From Hyphomicrobium nitrativorans NL23 (GTDB lineage: Bacteria > Pseudomonadota > Alphaproteobacteria > Rhizobiales > Hyphomicrobiaceae), in assembly GCF_000503895.1 (NCBI RefSeq), contig NC_022997.1:1012501-1076500 (forward strand): a DNA stretch of 64,000 nt, given 5' to 3'. Position 1 is the first letter of the stretch; each line of letters begins with the position of its first letter. A program made the position numbers and the translations under genes. The notes beneath the pieces were generated by a model. The model was not told the DNA's origin. It did not search any database and was given only the letters and a program-made list of their open reading frames with translations. Shown here piece by piece: positions 1-7,890 of the stretch.

Positions 1-57
1 GACGGGTGTGGACTGGGAAAACTCGTAGTCCAGTTCGTAGCCAACACGTAGCTTCAT
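1..57 (-). CDS. Transglutaminase-like protein, N-terminal fragment cut by window edge
   Basis: Only the first 19 codons are visible on the minus strand, starting MKLRVGYELDYEFSQSTP. This resembles the N-terminus of bacterial transglutaminase-like proteins, which often begin with a MxLRVGYEL stretch followed by a PQPTP-like segment; here the residues are SQSTP. The next gene upstream (152-1042) is another transglutaminase-like protein on the same strand, and such genes often occur in tandem. The family call rests on a short stretch, so confidence is moderate. Confidence 0.5.
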   Translation of the reverse strand, partial: MKLRVGYELDYEFSQSTPV

Positions 58-151
58 GGAAGGTCGTCCTCGCTCTCGCCGCTCGACAACCTGCCGCGAC
101 GGGACACCGTAGACCTTTTCTGCCTTTCGTCGAGCGCAATCGCGCCAACTA

Positions 152-1042
152 TTAGGCCAGAGCCGTTTCGGCTTCCGCGCCGATTACGGAGACAGACACA
201 CTCATGCCCAGAAATGCGGACGACGTGCCGACGAAGCTGCCTGATAACGGTACTGCTTGTCGGTGGTCGCGCGCGACGGCGATGCGAATAAGGTCGCGAT
301 TACCGAATATTCCGTTGGTGGGATCCATCTCCACCCAGCCACATCCTGGCAGGTAAACCTGCAGCCAGGCATGGGTCGCGCCACCACCCTGGTGGTTGGT
401 GCTCCGAGGCGTGTAGATATATCCCGTCACAAATCGGGCGGCGAAACCCAAAGACCGAAGTGCTTCGATCATGAGCAATGCGAAGTCGCGGCAACTCCCG
501 GTGCCAAGCGCGAGCGTTTGCGCGGGCTCCTGCGTTCCGGCCTTCGGACGGCTCAGGTACACGAAATCGCGATGGATGGTTTCCATCATGTCTACAAGGA
601 CGGATAGCGTTCCGCCATCGCTCGATCTTGCTACGTTGACCGCCCACTCGGCGAGCTGGCCATCTGGATCCGGGCGGTGGACTCTCATGACTGACTGCAA
701 GTCCGGTACTTCGTCGGCATCGTAGGCGAACGGAAAACGCTGAGCGGAGTCGAGTAGGAGATCGGTTGGCTGGGCCGCCTCATAGTGAAGGATGTCGATC
801 TCGCTCACAAACCGCAGGCATATGGCGCGTTCGTCGCCGAACTCAGCGTAGGACACGGAGTTACCGAAGGCGTCGTACATCCATCTGATGCTCGCGGGCG
901 CCGGCGTGATCGAAAGCTCCGTATTCAACAGCCACAGGCTGTGGCTGTCGCGTGGCCGAAACATCATGCGATGGCGGCCAAAGGAAACCGGTTCGGCATA
1001 GTGATATTCGGTCGTGTGGCGCACGATGAGATGACGCCGCAT
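152..1042 (-). CDS. Transglutaminase-like cysteine protease family protein
   Basis: A protein of about 296 residues with the two-part layout of bacterial transglutaminase-like enzymes: an N-terminal beta-rich domain (HTTEYHY, then PRDSHSLWLL) and a papain-like core. The core shows the catalytic Cys in GTGSCRDFALLM, the His in THAWLQVYLPG and the Asp in VEMDPTNG. The ATG at 1042 is preferred over an upstream one at 1075, because an AAAGGGAAG ribosome binding site precedes it and the paralogue at 28558 starts at the matching residue. The substrate is unknown; family members may act as proteases or amidases. Confidence 0.85.
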   Translation of the reverse strand: MRRHLIVRHTTEYHYAEPVSFGRHRMMFRPRDSHSLWLLNTELSITPAPASIRWMYDAFGNSVSYAEFGDERAICLRFVSEIDILHYEAAQPTDLLLDSAQRFPFAYDADEVPDLQSVMRVHRPDPDGQLAEWAVNVARSSDGGTLSVLVDMMETIHRDFVYLSRPKAGTQEPAQTLALGTGSCRDFALLMIEALRSLGFAARFVTGYIYTPRSTNHQGGGATHAWLQVYLPGCGWVEMDPTNGIFGNRDLIRIAVARDHRQAVPLSGSFVGTSSAFLGMSVSVSVIGAEAETALA

Positions 1043-1287
1043 GAGGTCTTCCCTTTGATCCAGATCGGCCGCCAAACCGCTACTGTACCGTGAATGGCCG
1101 CACCACGGGCGGTTTAGTGATCAAGGGACAATCGTGCCAGGCCAACGCCATTGGCAAGCGTCCTCGGCGTAGGACGTGTACGCACATAAAAATGAGAGCA
1201 AGCCTCGACGCGAGCTAATGACGTTGCGAGGATGGCGAGAAACGGCACGCGGACAGCGCAATTGGCTCGGCCCTCGATTTGACGCTC

Positions 1288-1473
1288 TTACAGTTTCCTT
1301 TCGGGATCGAGTTTTAGCCCCCGGTTGGCAATGACCTTAGAGAAGACCTCCTCCAGGCCGGCCTGCGTCAAGCCAGGAAACTTTCGCTGTATTGCTGTCA
1401 ACAGGCTGGCGTCCTGATGGCCAAGCGTGATCAAGCGATCGAGCTCGCGTGCAACCTCTATAAATTCTGTCAT
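1288..1473 (-). CDS. Small hypothetical protein (61 aa)
   Basis: The product starts MTEFIEVARELDRLITLGHQ and looks helical and soluble, with no signal peptide or membrane segment. I do not recognise the family. It lies in a set of minus-strand small genes (1288-2484) typical of accessory stress regions. The 245 bases between it and the start of the transglutaminase-like gene hold nothing I can identify. Confidence 0.5.
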   Translation of the reverse strand: MTEFIEVARELDRLITLGHQDASLLTAIQRKFPGLTQAGLEEVFSKVIANRGLKLDPERKL

Positions 1474-1541
1474 TCCGCGTGATCACCCCAGAACTGCCTG
1501 CATCCGCGCGCACCGCCCCGGCCCAGCCGCCCTGTATGCCT

Positions 1542-1793
1542 CTACGAAACGAGATTTGGATAGGCCACCGCGCGGGGCTTCGACGGCTGGAACGCACGAC
1601 GAAGATGCAAATCGCAGTAAGGATGCCCGTCGACCTTGCGGCTCCCGCAGAAATGGAAGCCGGACACTTGCGGATCTCCGATCGGCCAACGGCAGTCGTC
1701 CGCCATCAGCGTCTCCATCGTTTTTCTTTGGCCAACGGGAATGACGGGATCTTGTAGCGGTGTCGGGTCAGTCGACGTCTTGTTTGGAAACAT
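1542..1793 (-). CDS. Minimal GcrA-like protein (C-terminal Cys motif only)
   Basis: The last half of this 83-residue product contains CRWPIGDP, then FHFCG, then GHPYCDLHLRRAFQP. This C-x-W-P-I-G-D-P...FC-G...YC-x-x-H pattern is the hallmark of the C-terminal end of GcrA, the alphaproteobacterial cell-cycle regulator that works with sigma-70 at methylated promoters. GcrA proteins are about 160-180 residues and begin with a DNA-binding helix-turn-helix domain, which is absent here. The start at 1793 (MFPNKTSTD) is chosen by composition; the frame stays open to 1868. It may be a stand-alone modulator or a remnant. Confidence 0.6.
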   Translation of the reverse strand: MFPNKTSTDPTPLQDPVIPVGQRKTMETLMADDCRWPIGDPQVSGFHFCGSRKVDGHPYCDLHLRRAFQPSKPRAVAYPNLVS

Positions 1794-1868
1794 GGAAGGT
1801 TCTCGCTGAGAAATATGCCGCACGATTGCCGGCACCGCCAAGCTAGGACGGGACGAACTTATGAACAC

Positions 1869-2090
1869 TTAGTGCGGGTTTTCGATGCCGGCCGCAAGGT
1901 CGGCAGCCAATTTCCGATCCAGATCCTCGATATGCTCCGTGATCTCTGCTTTTGTCATGCCACGTATGTCGAACCACTGGTCCATATGCTGGACGACGAC
2001 CCATTCACTGGATGAAGCGGTCCCGTGAGCGATGATGTACCGGGCCTCGGCTTCTGTGATGAGCTTCGCCTTTTTATAGAGCGTCCTCAT
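1869..2090 (-). CDS. Small hypothetical protein (73 aa)
   Basis: The product begins MRTLYKKAKLITEAEARYII and contains WVVVQHMDQWFDIRGMTKAEI, followed by a charged helical end. There is no signal peptide or membrane span, and I do not recognise a family. It sits directly upstream of the GcrA-like gene on the same strand, so the two may be cotranscribed. Codon use looks like that of a real gene. Confidence 0.55.
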   Translation of the reverse strand: MRTLYKKAKLITEAEARYIIAHGTASSSEWVVVQHMDQWFDIRGMTKAEITEHIEDLDRKLAADLAAGIENPH

Positions 2091-2148
2091 CCCTTCGGTC
2101 CCCTAGCACGCACGTCGTAAGTTCGCTTACCAGCTATCACCCGTCAGC

Positions 2149-2484
2149 TCAGTCGTCGGTTTGAACGCGCTTGCACACTGTCCTCCACCGCTTCTTGGTC
2201 ATGTGCGTCGCAGGTTCCCACAGAGCCATGCAGGAAGCCAATTTCTCCGCTTTTGTCGCTCGCCTGTAGTTGCCGAGCCCGAGGGTGGACTCTTGCGCAT
2301 GCGGGGCCGGAGCAGATGCCGTTCCCTGACCGCTTGCCGGAACCGAAGCTAAGATTATTGCGCAGACGGCGAAAGCGAGTGCGGCAACGAAACTGTGATT
2401 ATGAGATGTGAACAGAGCAATATTCCTTTCGTTATGTGCGTCACGACAAACACGGATGGTACAAACCAACCTTAGCGCCAGCAT
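2149..2484 (-). CDS. Small exported protein of unknown function
   Basis: The C-terminal half reads KAEKLASCMALWEPATHMTK followed by a basic Cys-containing tail. This resembles small exported proteins of Hyphomicrobiales (my recognition, not searched). A hydrophobic signal segment (FVAALAFAVCAIILASVPASG) sits unusually far from the ATG at 2484, and that ATG lies only 12 bases from regulatory motif 1. A ribosome-binding-like AAAGGA near 2427 precedes a CTG at about 2418 that would give a normal signal peptide. The true start is therefore doubtful, while the frame itself is likely real. Confidence 0.5.
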   Translation of the reverse strand: MLALRLVCTIRVCRDAHNERNIALFTSHNHSFVAALAFAVCAIILASVPASGQGTASAPAPHAQESTLGLGNYRRATKAEKLASCMALWEPATHMTKKRWRTVCKRVQTDD

Positions 2485-2496
2485 GAATGCGGCATC

Positions 2497-2514
2497 AGAC
2501 TCGGATACTACTCA
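2497..2514 (-). promoter_or_regulatory. Conserved 18-bp motif, copy 1
   Basis: The minus-strand sequence is TGAGTAGTATCCGAGTCT. It matches the nine-copy consensus TRRGTANNWTCCGASYCT and lies upstream of the exported protein gene ending at 2149. It overlaps the end of the neighbouring 90-residue-type gene. Confidence 0.55.
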
Positions 2515-2771
2515 GTTCCGATATCACGCTCTTGGGCCATGGCAAGATCGAGTGGATCGATAGCGACGACCTGTCTCTTGAGACTGACAGAGCCGATTGC
2601 GGGAAGCTCGATGGTGGTTTCCACTCGGCGAAAGGCCACGAAGGACAAACTTTCGATCAGCTCTTCCTCGGACTCGATCCTATAGCTGCCTGCGGGCAAC
2701 TCCCCGTCGATGCCACCGAGAGTAAAAGCGCTATTGAACACTGCAACCGATCGGGTGGTGCGCGTCGTCAT
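2508..2771 (-). CDS. Conserved small protein, intact copy of a duplicated pair
   Basis: The 87-residue soluble protein contains GGIDGELPAGSYRIESEEEL and a closing segment with SLKRQVVAIDPLDLAMAQ. I cannot assign a domain, but the fold looks beta-rich. The ATG at 2771 overlaps the stop of the upstream exported-protein gene by four bases (ATGA), which argues for translational coupling. A second copy at 19332-19695 is broken by a frameshift. Both copies lie at the distal end of the duplicated signalling block. Confidence 0.7.
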   Translation of the reverse strand: MTTRTTRSVAVFNSAFTLGGIDGELPAGSYRIESEEELIESLSFVAFRRVETTIELPAIGSVSLKRQVVAIDPLDLAMAQERDIGTE

Positions 2772-2974
2772 CGTTTCCACTTTTCCAAAGAGTGGCTGAG
2801 GATGGCGGCGTGGACAAACCGCACATCCGAGGTCGGCGCCACGTCAGTCACCGTGTTGGCGAAGACATCTCCGTTCCATGGGGGCATCTCTGGCTTGGGG
2901 GCCTGCTGCTGGCCGGAAACGGGTGAGGCCATGACCATCGCCACCAGCGTAAAGGGCAATATGGCTGATTTCAT
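2768..2974 (-). CDS. Small exported protein (68 aa)
   Basis: Translation from ATG 2974 gives MKSAILPFTLVAMVMASP, a clear signal peptide with a likely cleavage site after VSG. A mature region of about 45 residues follows, containing PWNGDVFANTVTD. The gene overlaps the next one by ATGA. It is present in block A only; no counterpart is seen at the equivalent place in block B (19696-19825). Function unknown. Confidence 0.65.
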   Translation of the reverse strand: MKSAILPFTLVAMVMASPVSGQQQAPKPEMPPWNGDVFANTVTDVAPTSDVRFVHAAILSHSLEKWKR

Positions 2975-3078
2975 ACCAGCAACTCCGTTTGCCGAACGAA
3001 CGAAGAGCGAGCCAGTGCACATGGTGCACTGGCTCGGCGCTGCGACTGGCCGTTTTGAGACGTCGGTCGCGCGCTGAT

Positions 3079-3258
3079 CTAGATCTTCTGCGGTGCGGGC
3101 GCCGCCGGCTTTTGCTCCGACTTGACGGCCGGATTGGCAACCGTTTCCGGCTCGCCGACGGTCGGCGGACTTCCGGCTGGCACCTTGGATGGCGCAGTCG
3201 GCGTATCAGGTGCCGCGGTAATCGGAGTGTCAGATGCCTTTGTGGCGTTGTCGATCAT
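3079..3258 (-). CDS. Pro/Ala-rich small protein, block A copy
   Basis: A 59-residue low-complexity protein beginning MIDNATKASDTPITAAPDTP and ending in KPAAPAPQKI. Its paralogue at 19826-20002 has the same plan, including a central VGxPExV motif and the terminal APAPxKI. That conservation across a decayed duplication indicates a real coding gene. It lacks a membrane span or signal peptide and is probably disordered. An alternative GTG start lies at 3267. Motif copy 2 lies 63 bp upstream of the ATG. Confidence 0.6.
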   Translation of the reverse strand: MIDNATKASDTPITAAPDTPTAPSKVPAGSPPTVGEPETVANPAVKSEQKPAAPAPQKI

Positions 3259-3320
3259 GAATGTCACCGGTTTGATGGTTTAGTTCATGCCGACAGTGCA
3301 CCTCTACCCGGACAAAGCTT

Positions 3321-3338
3321 AGACTCGGAATGTACCTA
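3321..3338 (-). promoter_or_regulatory. Conserved 18-bp motif, copy 2
   Basis: The minus-strand sequence is TAGGTACATTCCGAGTCT. It lies between the Pro/Ala-rich gene and the broken HWE kinase, pointing at the former. The corresponding position of block B carries copy 6. Confidence 0.6.
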
Positions 3339-4066
3339 TGGCGCGGCGGAAGCGCTGTCGTCCGCCTTTGAGGCCAGGACTGCGGCGGCTAGCACTTCGA
3401 GCGTCCAGACCACGCCGCTGGGGTAAAACTCGTGTTCCACAAGTCCGCCTAGCGTCACGCCGGTCATGCGCTGCAGGACGACTTGACCGAAGCCGCTATG
3501 CTGAGGCGCCTTTACCTCAGGACCGTTTCGCTCACGCCAGGTCAGGTGAAAGCATGCGGATCCCAGAGCACCCGGCCTGATCTGCCACGCGACTTCGATG
3601 GTGTCCTCCTGCACGGACAATGCCCCGTATTTCACGGCGTTAGTCGCGAGTTCATGCAGTGCGAGCCCAATGTTCTGAGTGGCGTTCTGGTTCAACATAA
3701 GACCCGGTCCTGTCGCGGAAATGCGCACACCGTCGATCTTGCCAAAAGGCTCAAGCTGACAGCATACCACGTCTGACACGGCGGCGCCGCACTTGCCATC
3801 CTCGACGAGAAGATCCAGGGAACGAGAAAGTCCGTTCAGTCGTTGACTGAATACGGTTTGGAACGATTTCGAGATCGTGGCTTACATATCCGGTTTGGCG
3901 TGCGATCGCCTGTACGACGGAGAGTATGTTTTTTGGTACGGTGGCGCAGCTCGTTTATGACAAGCTGCAGGCCTTCCTGCCTAACCAGGAGGCGGGCTAT
4001 TGTCTCGGTACGAGAGAACGTCCTTCGATGTCCGCCGGCGTTCTTGGTCGATTGAATTTTCAGCAT
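3336..4066 (-). pseudogene. HWE histidine kinase, block A copy, two frameshifts
   Basis: This is the paralogue of the intact kinase at 20232-20975. The N-terminus MLKIQSTKNAGG follows a strong AGGAGGAG ribosome binding site. The phosphoacceptor box NELRHRTK is then followed by a frameshift in a six-A run (five A would restore frame), and about 75 bases later by a second shift, after which LSRSLDLLVEDGKC resumes. The C-terminal ATPase part is in one frame: LHELATNAVKYGALS and the WRERNGP tryptophan motif. No full-length product can form unless the indels are sequencing errors. The ATG overlaps that of the divergent gene at 4065. Confidence 0.8.
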
Positions 4067-5390
4067 GGCCGCTCCTCCTAGTAAGGGGATCATTCGTATC
4101 GAGGTGCTCGACACGGGCATCGGCCTCCCCATGGATCAGGCCCGGAAGATATTCGAGGAGTTCCACCAGCTCGCAAATCCAGCTCGCGACAGCAGTTTGG
4201 GTCTTGGGCTCGGCCTTTCGATCGTCAAGCGGATAGGAGATCTGCTTGGGCATTCTATCGACGTCCGCTCGATCCCCGGCTACGGGTCGGCATTTGCGGT
4301 GGAGGTACAGATCGGCGACGCAGGCGAAGTCGACGAGACGCAGCCTATACGCGCAGCCCAGGAGAACTCGGCACCCGTTGCCGGCACATTCCTGATCATC
4401 GACGATGATCCAATCGTGCGGAATATGGTCAAGATGCTTCTCGATCAGGAGGGACATCGTACGATGGTCGCAGGCGATGTCGCTACAGCACTCGATATCG
4501 CCGGAACAAACGCTGCGGAACTGGATCTCGTAATCGCGGACTATAACCTGTCTTGCGGGGCGAGCGGCCTCGATGCCATTGCGAGCCTGCGGCAGCAGCT
4601 CGGCCGAGATATTCCCGCCATCGTCCTGACGGGTGACATCGCGACCATCACGTTGCGCGCTGTTGCGGACCAGGGGCACATTCAGCTCAACAAGCCGGTG
4701 AAATCGCAGCAACTCATAAGCCTGATCCAGCACCTTCTGGTCAAGGCGGGGAAAAACGCACCCGATACCGCGGTCGACGTGCCATCATCCGCGGATCCTT
4801 CCGCGATACAGAGGGTATTCGTTGTTGACGATGACGCCGTTGTCCTCGAGGCAATGCGGGATCTGCTCCAAGAGCATGGCTATGGAGTAAAAATCTATGC
4901 AAATGGCGAGGAGTTCCTGCGCGCCGAGCGATCCGATGGCTGTCTGCTGATCGACGCCCGATTGCCCGGCATGACCGGTCTCGAACTGATCGAGCGCCTC
5001 AGAGCGGAGAACTGTACACTGCCCACAGTCATGATAACTGGCGACGGAGACATTGCTTTAGCCGTCGAGGCGATGAAAGCGGGTGCCTCCGACTTTATTC
5101 AAAAGCCGGTCGGTCACGTGGAGCTGCTTGCGAGCATTGCGCGCGCGTTCGAGCTCGATGGAGGCAGACCCTCTGCTGCGCGAGAGCTGGCTCTCTCTCT
5201 TGTCGCGGGGCTGACGGCGCGCCAACGCCAGATCATGGACCTCGTCATGGCCGGACATCCGAGCAAGAACATTGCCGCCGACCTTGGAATCAGTCAGCGC
5301 ACCGTGGATAACCATCGGGCGGCTATTATGAGGAAGACCGGCTCCAAGTCGCTTCCGGCCTTGATCCGGATCGCGATCGCGGCGGCTTGA
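4065..5390 (+). CDS. Truncated hybrid kinase: HATPase fragment, two receiver domains, LuxR HTH
   Basis: The 441-residue frame matches the last third of the giant protein at 21242-25960. Residues 7-85 are the second half of a HATPase domain (VLDTGIGLPMDQARKIFEEF, GLGLGLSIVKR). Residues about 105-225 form a receiver domain (acceptor Asp in VIADYNLS). Residues 245-365 form a FixJ-like receiver (LIDARLPGMTG, MITGDGDIALAVEAMKAGA). The end is a LuxR-type HTH (LTARQRQIMDLVMAGHPSKN). CheB, CheR, PAS and the HisKA histidine are missing. No ribosome binding site precedes the ATG, so this is probably a deletion remnant. Confidence 0.8.
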   Translation: MAAPPSKGIIRIEVLDTGIGLPMDQARKIFEEFHQLANPARDSSLGLGLGLSIVKRIGDLLGHSIDVRSIPGYGSAFAVEVQIGDAGEVDETQPIRAAQENSAPVAGTFLIIDDDPIVRNMVKMLLDQEGHRTMVAGDVATALDIAGTNAAELDLVIADYNLSCGASGLDAIASLRQQLGRDIPAIVLTGDIATITLRAVADQGHIQLNKPVKSQQLISLIQHLLVKAGKNAPDTAVDVPSSADPSAIQRVFVVDDDAVVLEAMRDLLQEHGYGVKIYANGEEFLRAERSDGCLLIDARLPGMTGLELIERLRAENCTLPTVMITGDGDIALAVEAMKAGASDFIQKPVGHVELLASIARAFELDGGRPSAARELALSLVAGLTARQRQIMDLVMAGHPSKNIAADLGISQRTVDNHRAAIMRKTGSKSLPALIRIAIAAA

Positions 5391-5403
5391 GCGGCCCGCA
5401 CGA

Positions 5404-5667
5404 TCAGAAGTCTGATGCCTGCAGTGTGTAGGCATCTCTGCGGCGGCCGGAATATAGTCTTGCCGCGACGTCGAGGATTTGATCCCGATGGCGGTCGAAC
5501 GCAATCAGAATTCCGGTCTCGTCCATCTTCGGATTTGGGCTCATGCGGGAGAAGGCGCGCTGATCAAGGAAGAAGCTGATTTCGAGCGCACCGTCATAAC
5601 CCCAAAAGCGCACGCGGCGTCCGCGTGCGTCGTAGCTGCGGCTCCGATTGGGAAAACTGAGTGTCAC
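5404..5667 (-). CDS. DUF1488 family protein, intact copy
   Basis: The 87-residue protein starts at a GTG preceded by GGAG and reads VTLSFPNRSRSYD, GRRVRFWGYDGALEISFFLD, then a helical end closing in TLQASDF. This is the DUF1488 pattern (SFPN...YD...VRFWG.D). Function is unknown; the family is small, soluble and common in alphaproteobacteria. It is convergent with the truncated hybrid kinase, ending 14 bases from its stop. The block B equivalent (25974-26236) has lost one base. Confidence 0.75.
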   Translation of the reverse strand: MTLSFPNRSRSYDARGRRVRFWGYDGALEISFFLDQRAFSRMSPNPKMDETGILIAFDRHRDQILDVAARLYSGRRRDAYTLQASDF

Positions 5668-5758
5668 CGCGCGTCTCCTTTTTAGCGTTGGAGCGCCCAT
5701 GCGATCTCGCTTCTGAGGAGAGAGCGAGGCTGGCCCTGCGGGGAGTGCGCTCGAGATG

Positions 5759-5860
5759 TTATTGGAACCGGACGCGATAGCCAATCAACATGAACTCCAT
5801 CGCGACGCCATAGATGACGCCCGGCAAGCAGGGGATCAAGCTTCGCCACATCGAGCGACA
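5759..5860 (-). pseudogene. Stub of the duplicated membrane protein
   Basis: The minus strand ends with LPGVIYGVAMEFMLIGYRVR and a stop. This aligns with LAGVLASVAMELLMIGYRAR, the C-terminus of the intact 135-residue membrane protein at 26282-26689. Nothing upstream matches the rest of that protein, so about 100 residues are lost. The position between DUF1488 and the small membrane protein matches block B exactly. Confidence 0.65.
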
Positions 5861-5878
5861 CAGCCAGGCCGCACTGCT

Positions 5879-6016
5879 CTAGCTGGCAGCTTGGAAGATG
5901 ACGTACGCGACGAGCACCAGTGCAAGCACGATTGGAACAAGCAAAGACGGGATCCATGGCGCAAGCGTCCGCCAACTTGTCTTCTCGGCAACTACGTAGG
6001 CAGCCGGGTCATTCAT
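5879..6016 (-). CDS. Single-span small membrane protein (45 aa), block A copy
   Basis: Translation from ATG 6016 (preceded by TAGGAGA) gives MNDPAAYVVAEKTSWRTLAP, then a hydrophobic span (LLVPIVLALVLVAYVIF) and a short tail. The plan matches the 43-residue protein at 26737-26868: short polar N-terminus, Trp, LLVPIV membrane span, YVI near the end. The 5' leader also shares a stretch (GATCTGAGCAT) with block B. Function unknown; probably an inner-membrane peptide. Confidence 0.65.
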   Translation of the reverse strand: MNDPAAYVVAEKTSWRTLAPWIPSLLVPIVLALVLVAYVIFQAAS

Positions 6017-6138
6017 AGGAGAAAATCCTTGTTTCTCGCGCACAGTCTCGCGTCGCGAAAGCCGACAGGTGCCCATGCATGCTCAGATCAGGAAGCACAT
6101 GTCAAACCAGACGATAGGATGGAAGGGTATCGGCCGTT

Positions 6139-6156
6139 AGAGTCGGAATCTACTCA
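6139..6156 (-). promoter_or_regulatory. Conserved 18-bp motif, copy 3
   Basis: The minus-strand sequence is TGAGTAGATTCCGACTCT. It lies about 123 bp before the start of the small membrane protein at 6016 and is identical to copy 8 at the same place in block B. From here to the cold-shock gene at 6432 I see no gene; one short hairpin (CTCAGC/GCTGAG, near 6325) is the only structure noticed. Confidence 0.65.
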
Positions 6157-6431
6157 GAACGTCGGGACAGAACATCGCCTGCTCACGAGCGGGAGCGTTG
6201 GCGTCGGGCGGCTGCAAAACCGCCGACCATCGGCACGATTGACGGTCGCAATGAGCCCTTGCAATTAAGCGATGCTGTTCTTATTTCCACTGATCGAGTT
6301 TGGCCGGAATGCGGGCCGCTGTGCTCAGCGCTGCTGAGCGTATGTTCATAGACCCCAAAAATTCGAGAAATAGAGCTGGCGTGCGCCTCGCGGCGCGCGT
6401 CGGTTCGTTAGCATCAATGATTGGAGTGATC

Positions 6432-6641
6432 ATGAACACGGGAACGGTCAAATTTTACAATGGACAAAAAGGCTACGGGTTCATCGCGCCGGACAATGGA
6501 GGAAGCGATGTCTTTGTGCACGCGAGTGCACTCGAACGTGCAGGGCTGACGAGCCTTTCGGAAGGACAGAAGGTCTCTTTCGACACCGAGCAGGATCGGC
6601 GTTCCGGTAAGACTGCCGTCGCGAATATTCAAGTAAGCTAG
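6432..6641 (+). CDS. Cold-shock protein, CspA family
   Basis: A 69-residue single cold-shock domain starting [20 protein letters not shown]. The two RNA-binding motifs KGYGFI and DVFVHASAL are intact. The start at 6432 is preceded by TTGGAGTG and matches the usual length. Proteins of this kind bind single-stranded RNA and DNA and act as RNA chaperones in the cytoplasm. A divergent-strand paralogue lies at 7277-7486; the two differ at many positions, so this is not a recent duplication. Confidence 0.93.
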   Translation: MNTGTVKFYNGQKGYGFIAPDNGGSDVFVHASALERAGLTSLSEGQKVSFDTEQDRRSGKTAVANIQVS

Positions 6642-6766
6642 TCGCTGTCGCGCGTCGTCAAGCGCTTTGGCGCAAATTCCGGCGCTTGGGATCTTACCCG
6701 ATAGGTTTTGAGCGCCGGCAAGTCGGGCTCCGCACACTTAGACATCATGCCTAGCAGGAGAATATC

Positions 6767-6985
6767 GTGAGCGGGAAGTGCCCAAAATGTGATGCGGAGT
6801 CTCATGTTATCATCGAGTACTTTCGTGCACGCGATGAGGGATCGAAGCGAACTGTGCCTGCAGTCCAATTCCTGTGCGAACAGTGCCGAACGATTCTTGG
6901 TATCGCGCTCGATCCAGAATGGCAGGCTCAAGTCGTTGCTGGACAGCTCCGGACTGTAGGAGCTGCTGAACAAACCAGCCACTGA
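6767..6985 (+). CDS. Small zinc-ribbon-like protein
   Basis: The 72-residue product begins at GTG and has CPKCDAESH near the N-terminus and CEQCRTILGI in the middle, two CxxC pairs expected to bind one zinc. No other domain is visible and the target is unknown. An AGCAGGAGAAT ribosome binding site precedes the GTG. It is located between two cold-shock genes. Confidence 0.65.
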   Translation: MSGKCPKCDAESHVIIEYFRARDEGSKRTVPAVQFLCEQCRTILGIALDPEWQAQVVAGQLRTVGAAEQTSH

Positions 6986-7050
6986 TGCCTAGGGTTAACG
7001 TCCGGCCTAGATGAAGGTAGTCATAAAATCCGAAGGCGATCTAGGCTTAC

Positions 7051-7170
7051 CTATTCGCCGGCCATGATGTGCCCGATGTATCCGGCAGCAACAACTAAGG
7101 CGACAAATGCGACGAACAGGATCAGCGCTGAGGTCGCCGAACAATCGCTCGGCCGGGGATCGAGTGCCAC
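7051..7170 (-). CDS. Single-span small membrane protein (39 aa)
   Basis: A GTG start preceded by the strong CAGGAGGATACTT site gives VALDPRPSDCSATSALILFV, continuing through a hydrophobic span to IGHIMAGE. The plan resembles the small membrane proteins of blocks A and B (polar head, one span, Gly-Tyr-Ile near the end), but identity is low. Its good ribosome binding site and composition support a real gene. Confidence 0.5.
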   Translation of the reverse strand: MALDPRPSDCSATSALILFVAFVALVVAAGYIGHIMAGE

Positions 7171-7276
7171 AAGTATCCTCCTGAGAACCGCGCTCTCTTC
7201 GAACCATTTCTGATGCGCCGGAGAACGCCAAATCTGCTACGGCGAATGCCGCGAGCCTACCAACACCTGAGCACAC

Positions 7277-7486
7277 TCAGTCGGTGCGAATGTTCGAGAC
7301 AGAAATTTTTCCGGACCGACGATCCTCCTGGATATTGAAGGTCACTTTTTGCCCTTCACTGAGGATGTGCGTACCGGCTCGCTCGAGGGCTGTCGCGTGG
7401 ATGAACACGTCCTTGCCGCCGTCATCTGGCTGGATGAAGCCAAAGCCTCTTTCAGAATTGTAGAACTTTACGGTTCCAAGTTGCAT
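7277..7486 (-). CDS. Cold-shock protein, CspA family
   Basis: A 69-residue cold-shock domain beginning MQLGTVKFYNSERGFGFIQP. RNP-like motifs GFGFI and DVFIHATAL are present, and an AGGAAC ribosome binding site precedes the ATG. The gene is on the strand opposite to the paralogue at 6432. Proposed role is single-strand nucleic acid binding under stress. Confidence 0.93.
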   Translation of the reverse strand: MQLGTVKFYNSERGFGFIQPDDGGKDVFIHATALERAGTHILSEGQKVTFNIQEDRRSGKISVSNIRTD

Positions 7487-7570
7487 GATTGTTCCTAATT
7501 GATGGTCAAGGTGTTTTTTGCACGCACGCGCACTGAGCGACGATCGAGTTTTGTGCGCGCGCGGATAGGA

Positions 7571-7876
7571 TTATTTGGGCAGCAGATCGTGGGCGCCACG
7601 CGCAGTCCGGCCGCTAGCCTTCCACGATGCGGTGAGACGCTTTTCGAGCGATCGCAACGCACTGCGCTCGTCGGTGAACCGTGCGTCCCCTGTTTCCCAG
7701 ATCTGCCCTAGTAGAACGTCAGCTTCGAATATGCGGACGTTGGAGGAGCTGGTTAGATAAATCTCTGCGGTCGTGTCAACGATGCGGCCCACGAGTGTGT
7801 CATCCAAATAGACGTCTCTCGCTAGGCAAGAGGATTGTGGGTCAATAGGGTTCCAGCCAGCAGCCAGCCTGAACAA
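7571..7876 (-). CDS. Hypothetical protein (101 aa)
   Basis: The product begins MFRLAAGWNPIDPQSSCLAR and includes VYLDDTLVGRIVDTTAEIYL. It is soluble, beta-rich in the first half and basic at the end (SWKASGRTARGAHDLLPK). I do not recognise a family. It may be cotranscribed with the minus-strand small genes at 7891-8797. Confidence 0.5.
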   Translation of the reverse strand: MFRLAAGWNPIDPQSSCLARDVYLDDTLVGRIVDTTAEIYLTSSSNVRIFEADVLLGQIWETGDARFTDERSALRSLEKRLTASWKASGRTARGAHDLLPK

Positions 7877-7890
7877 TCTCAGCTCCCGTC

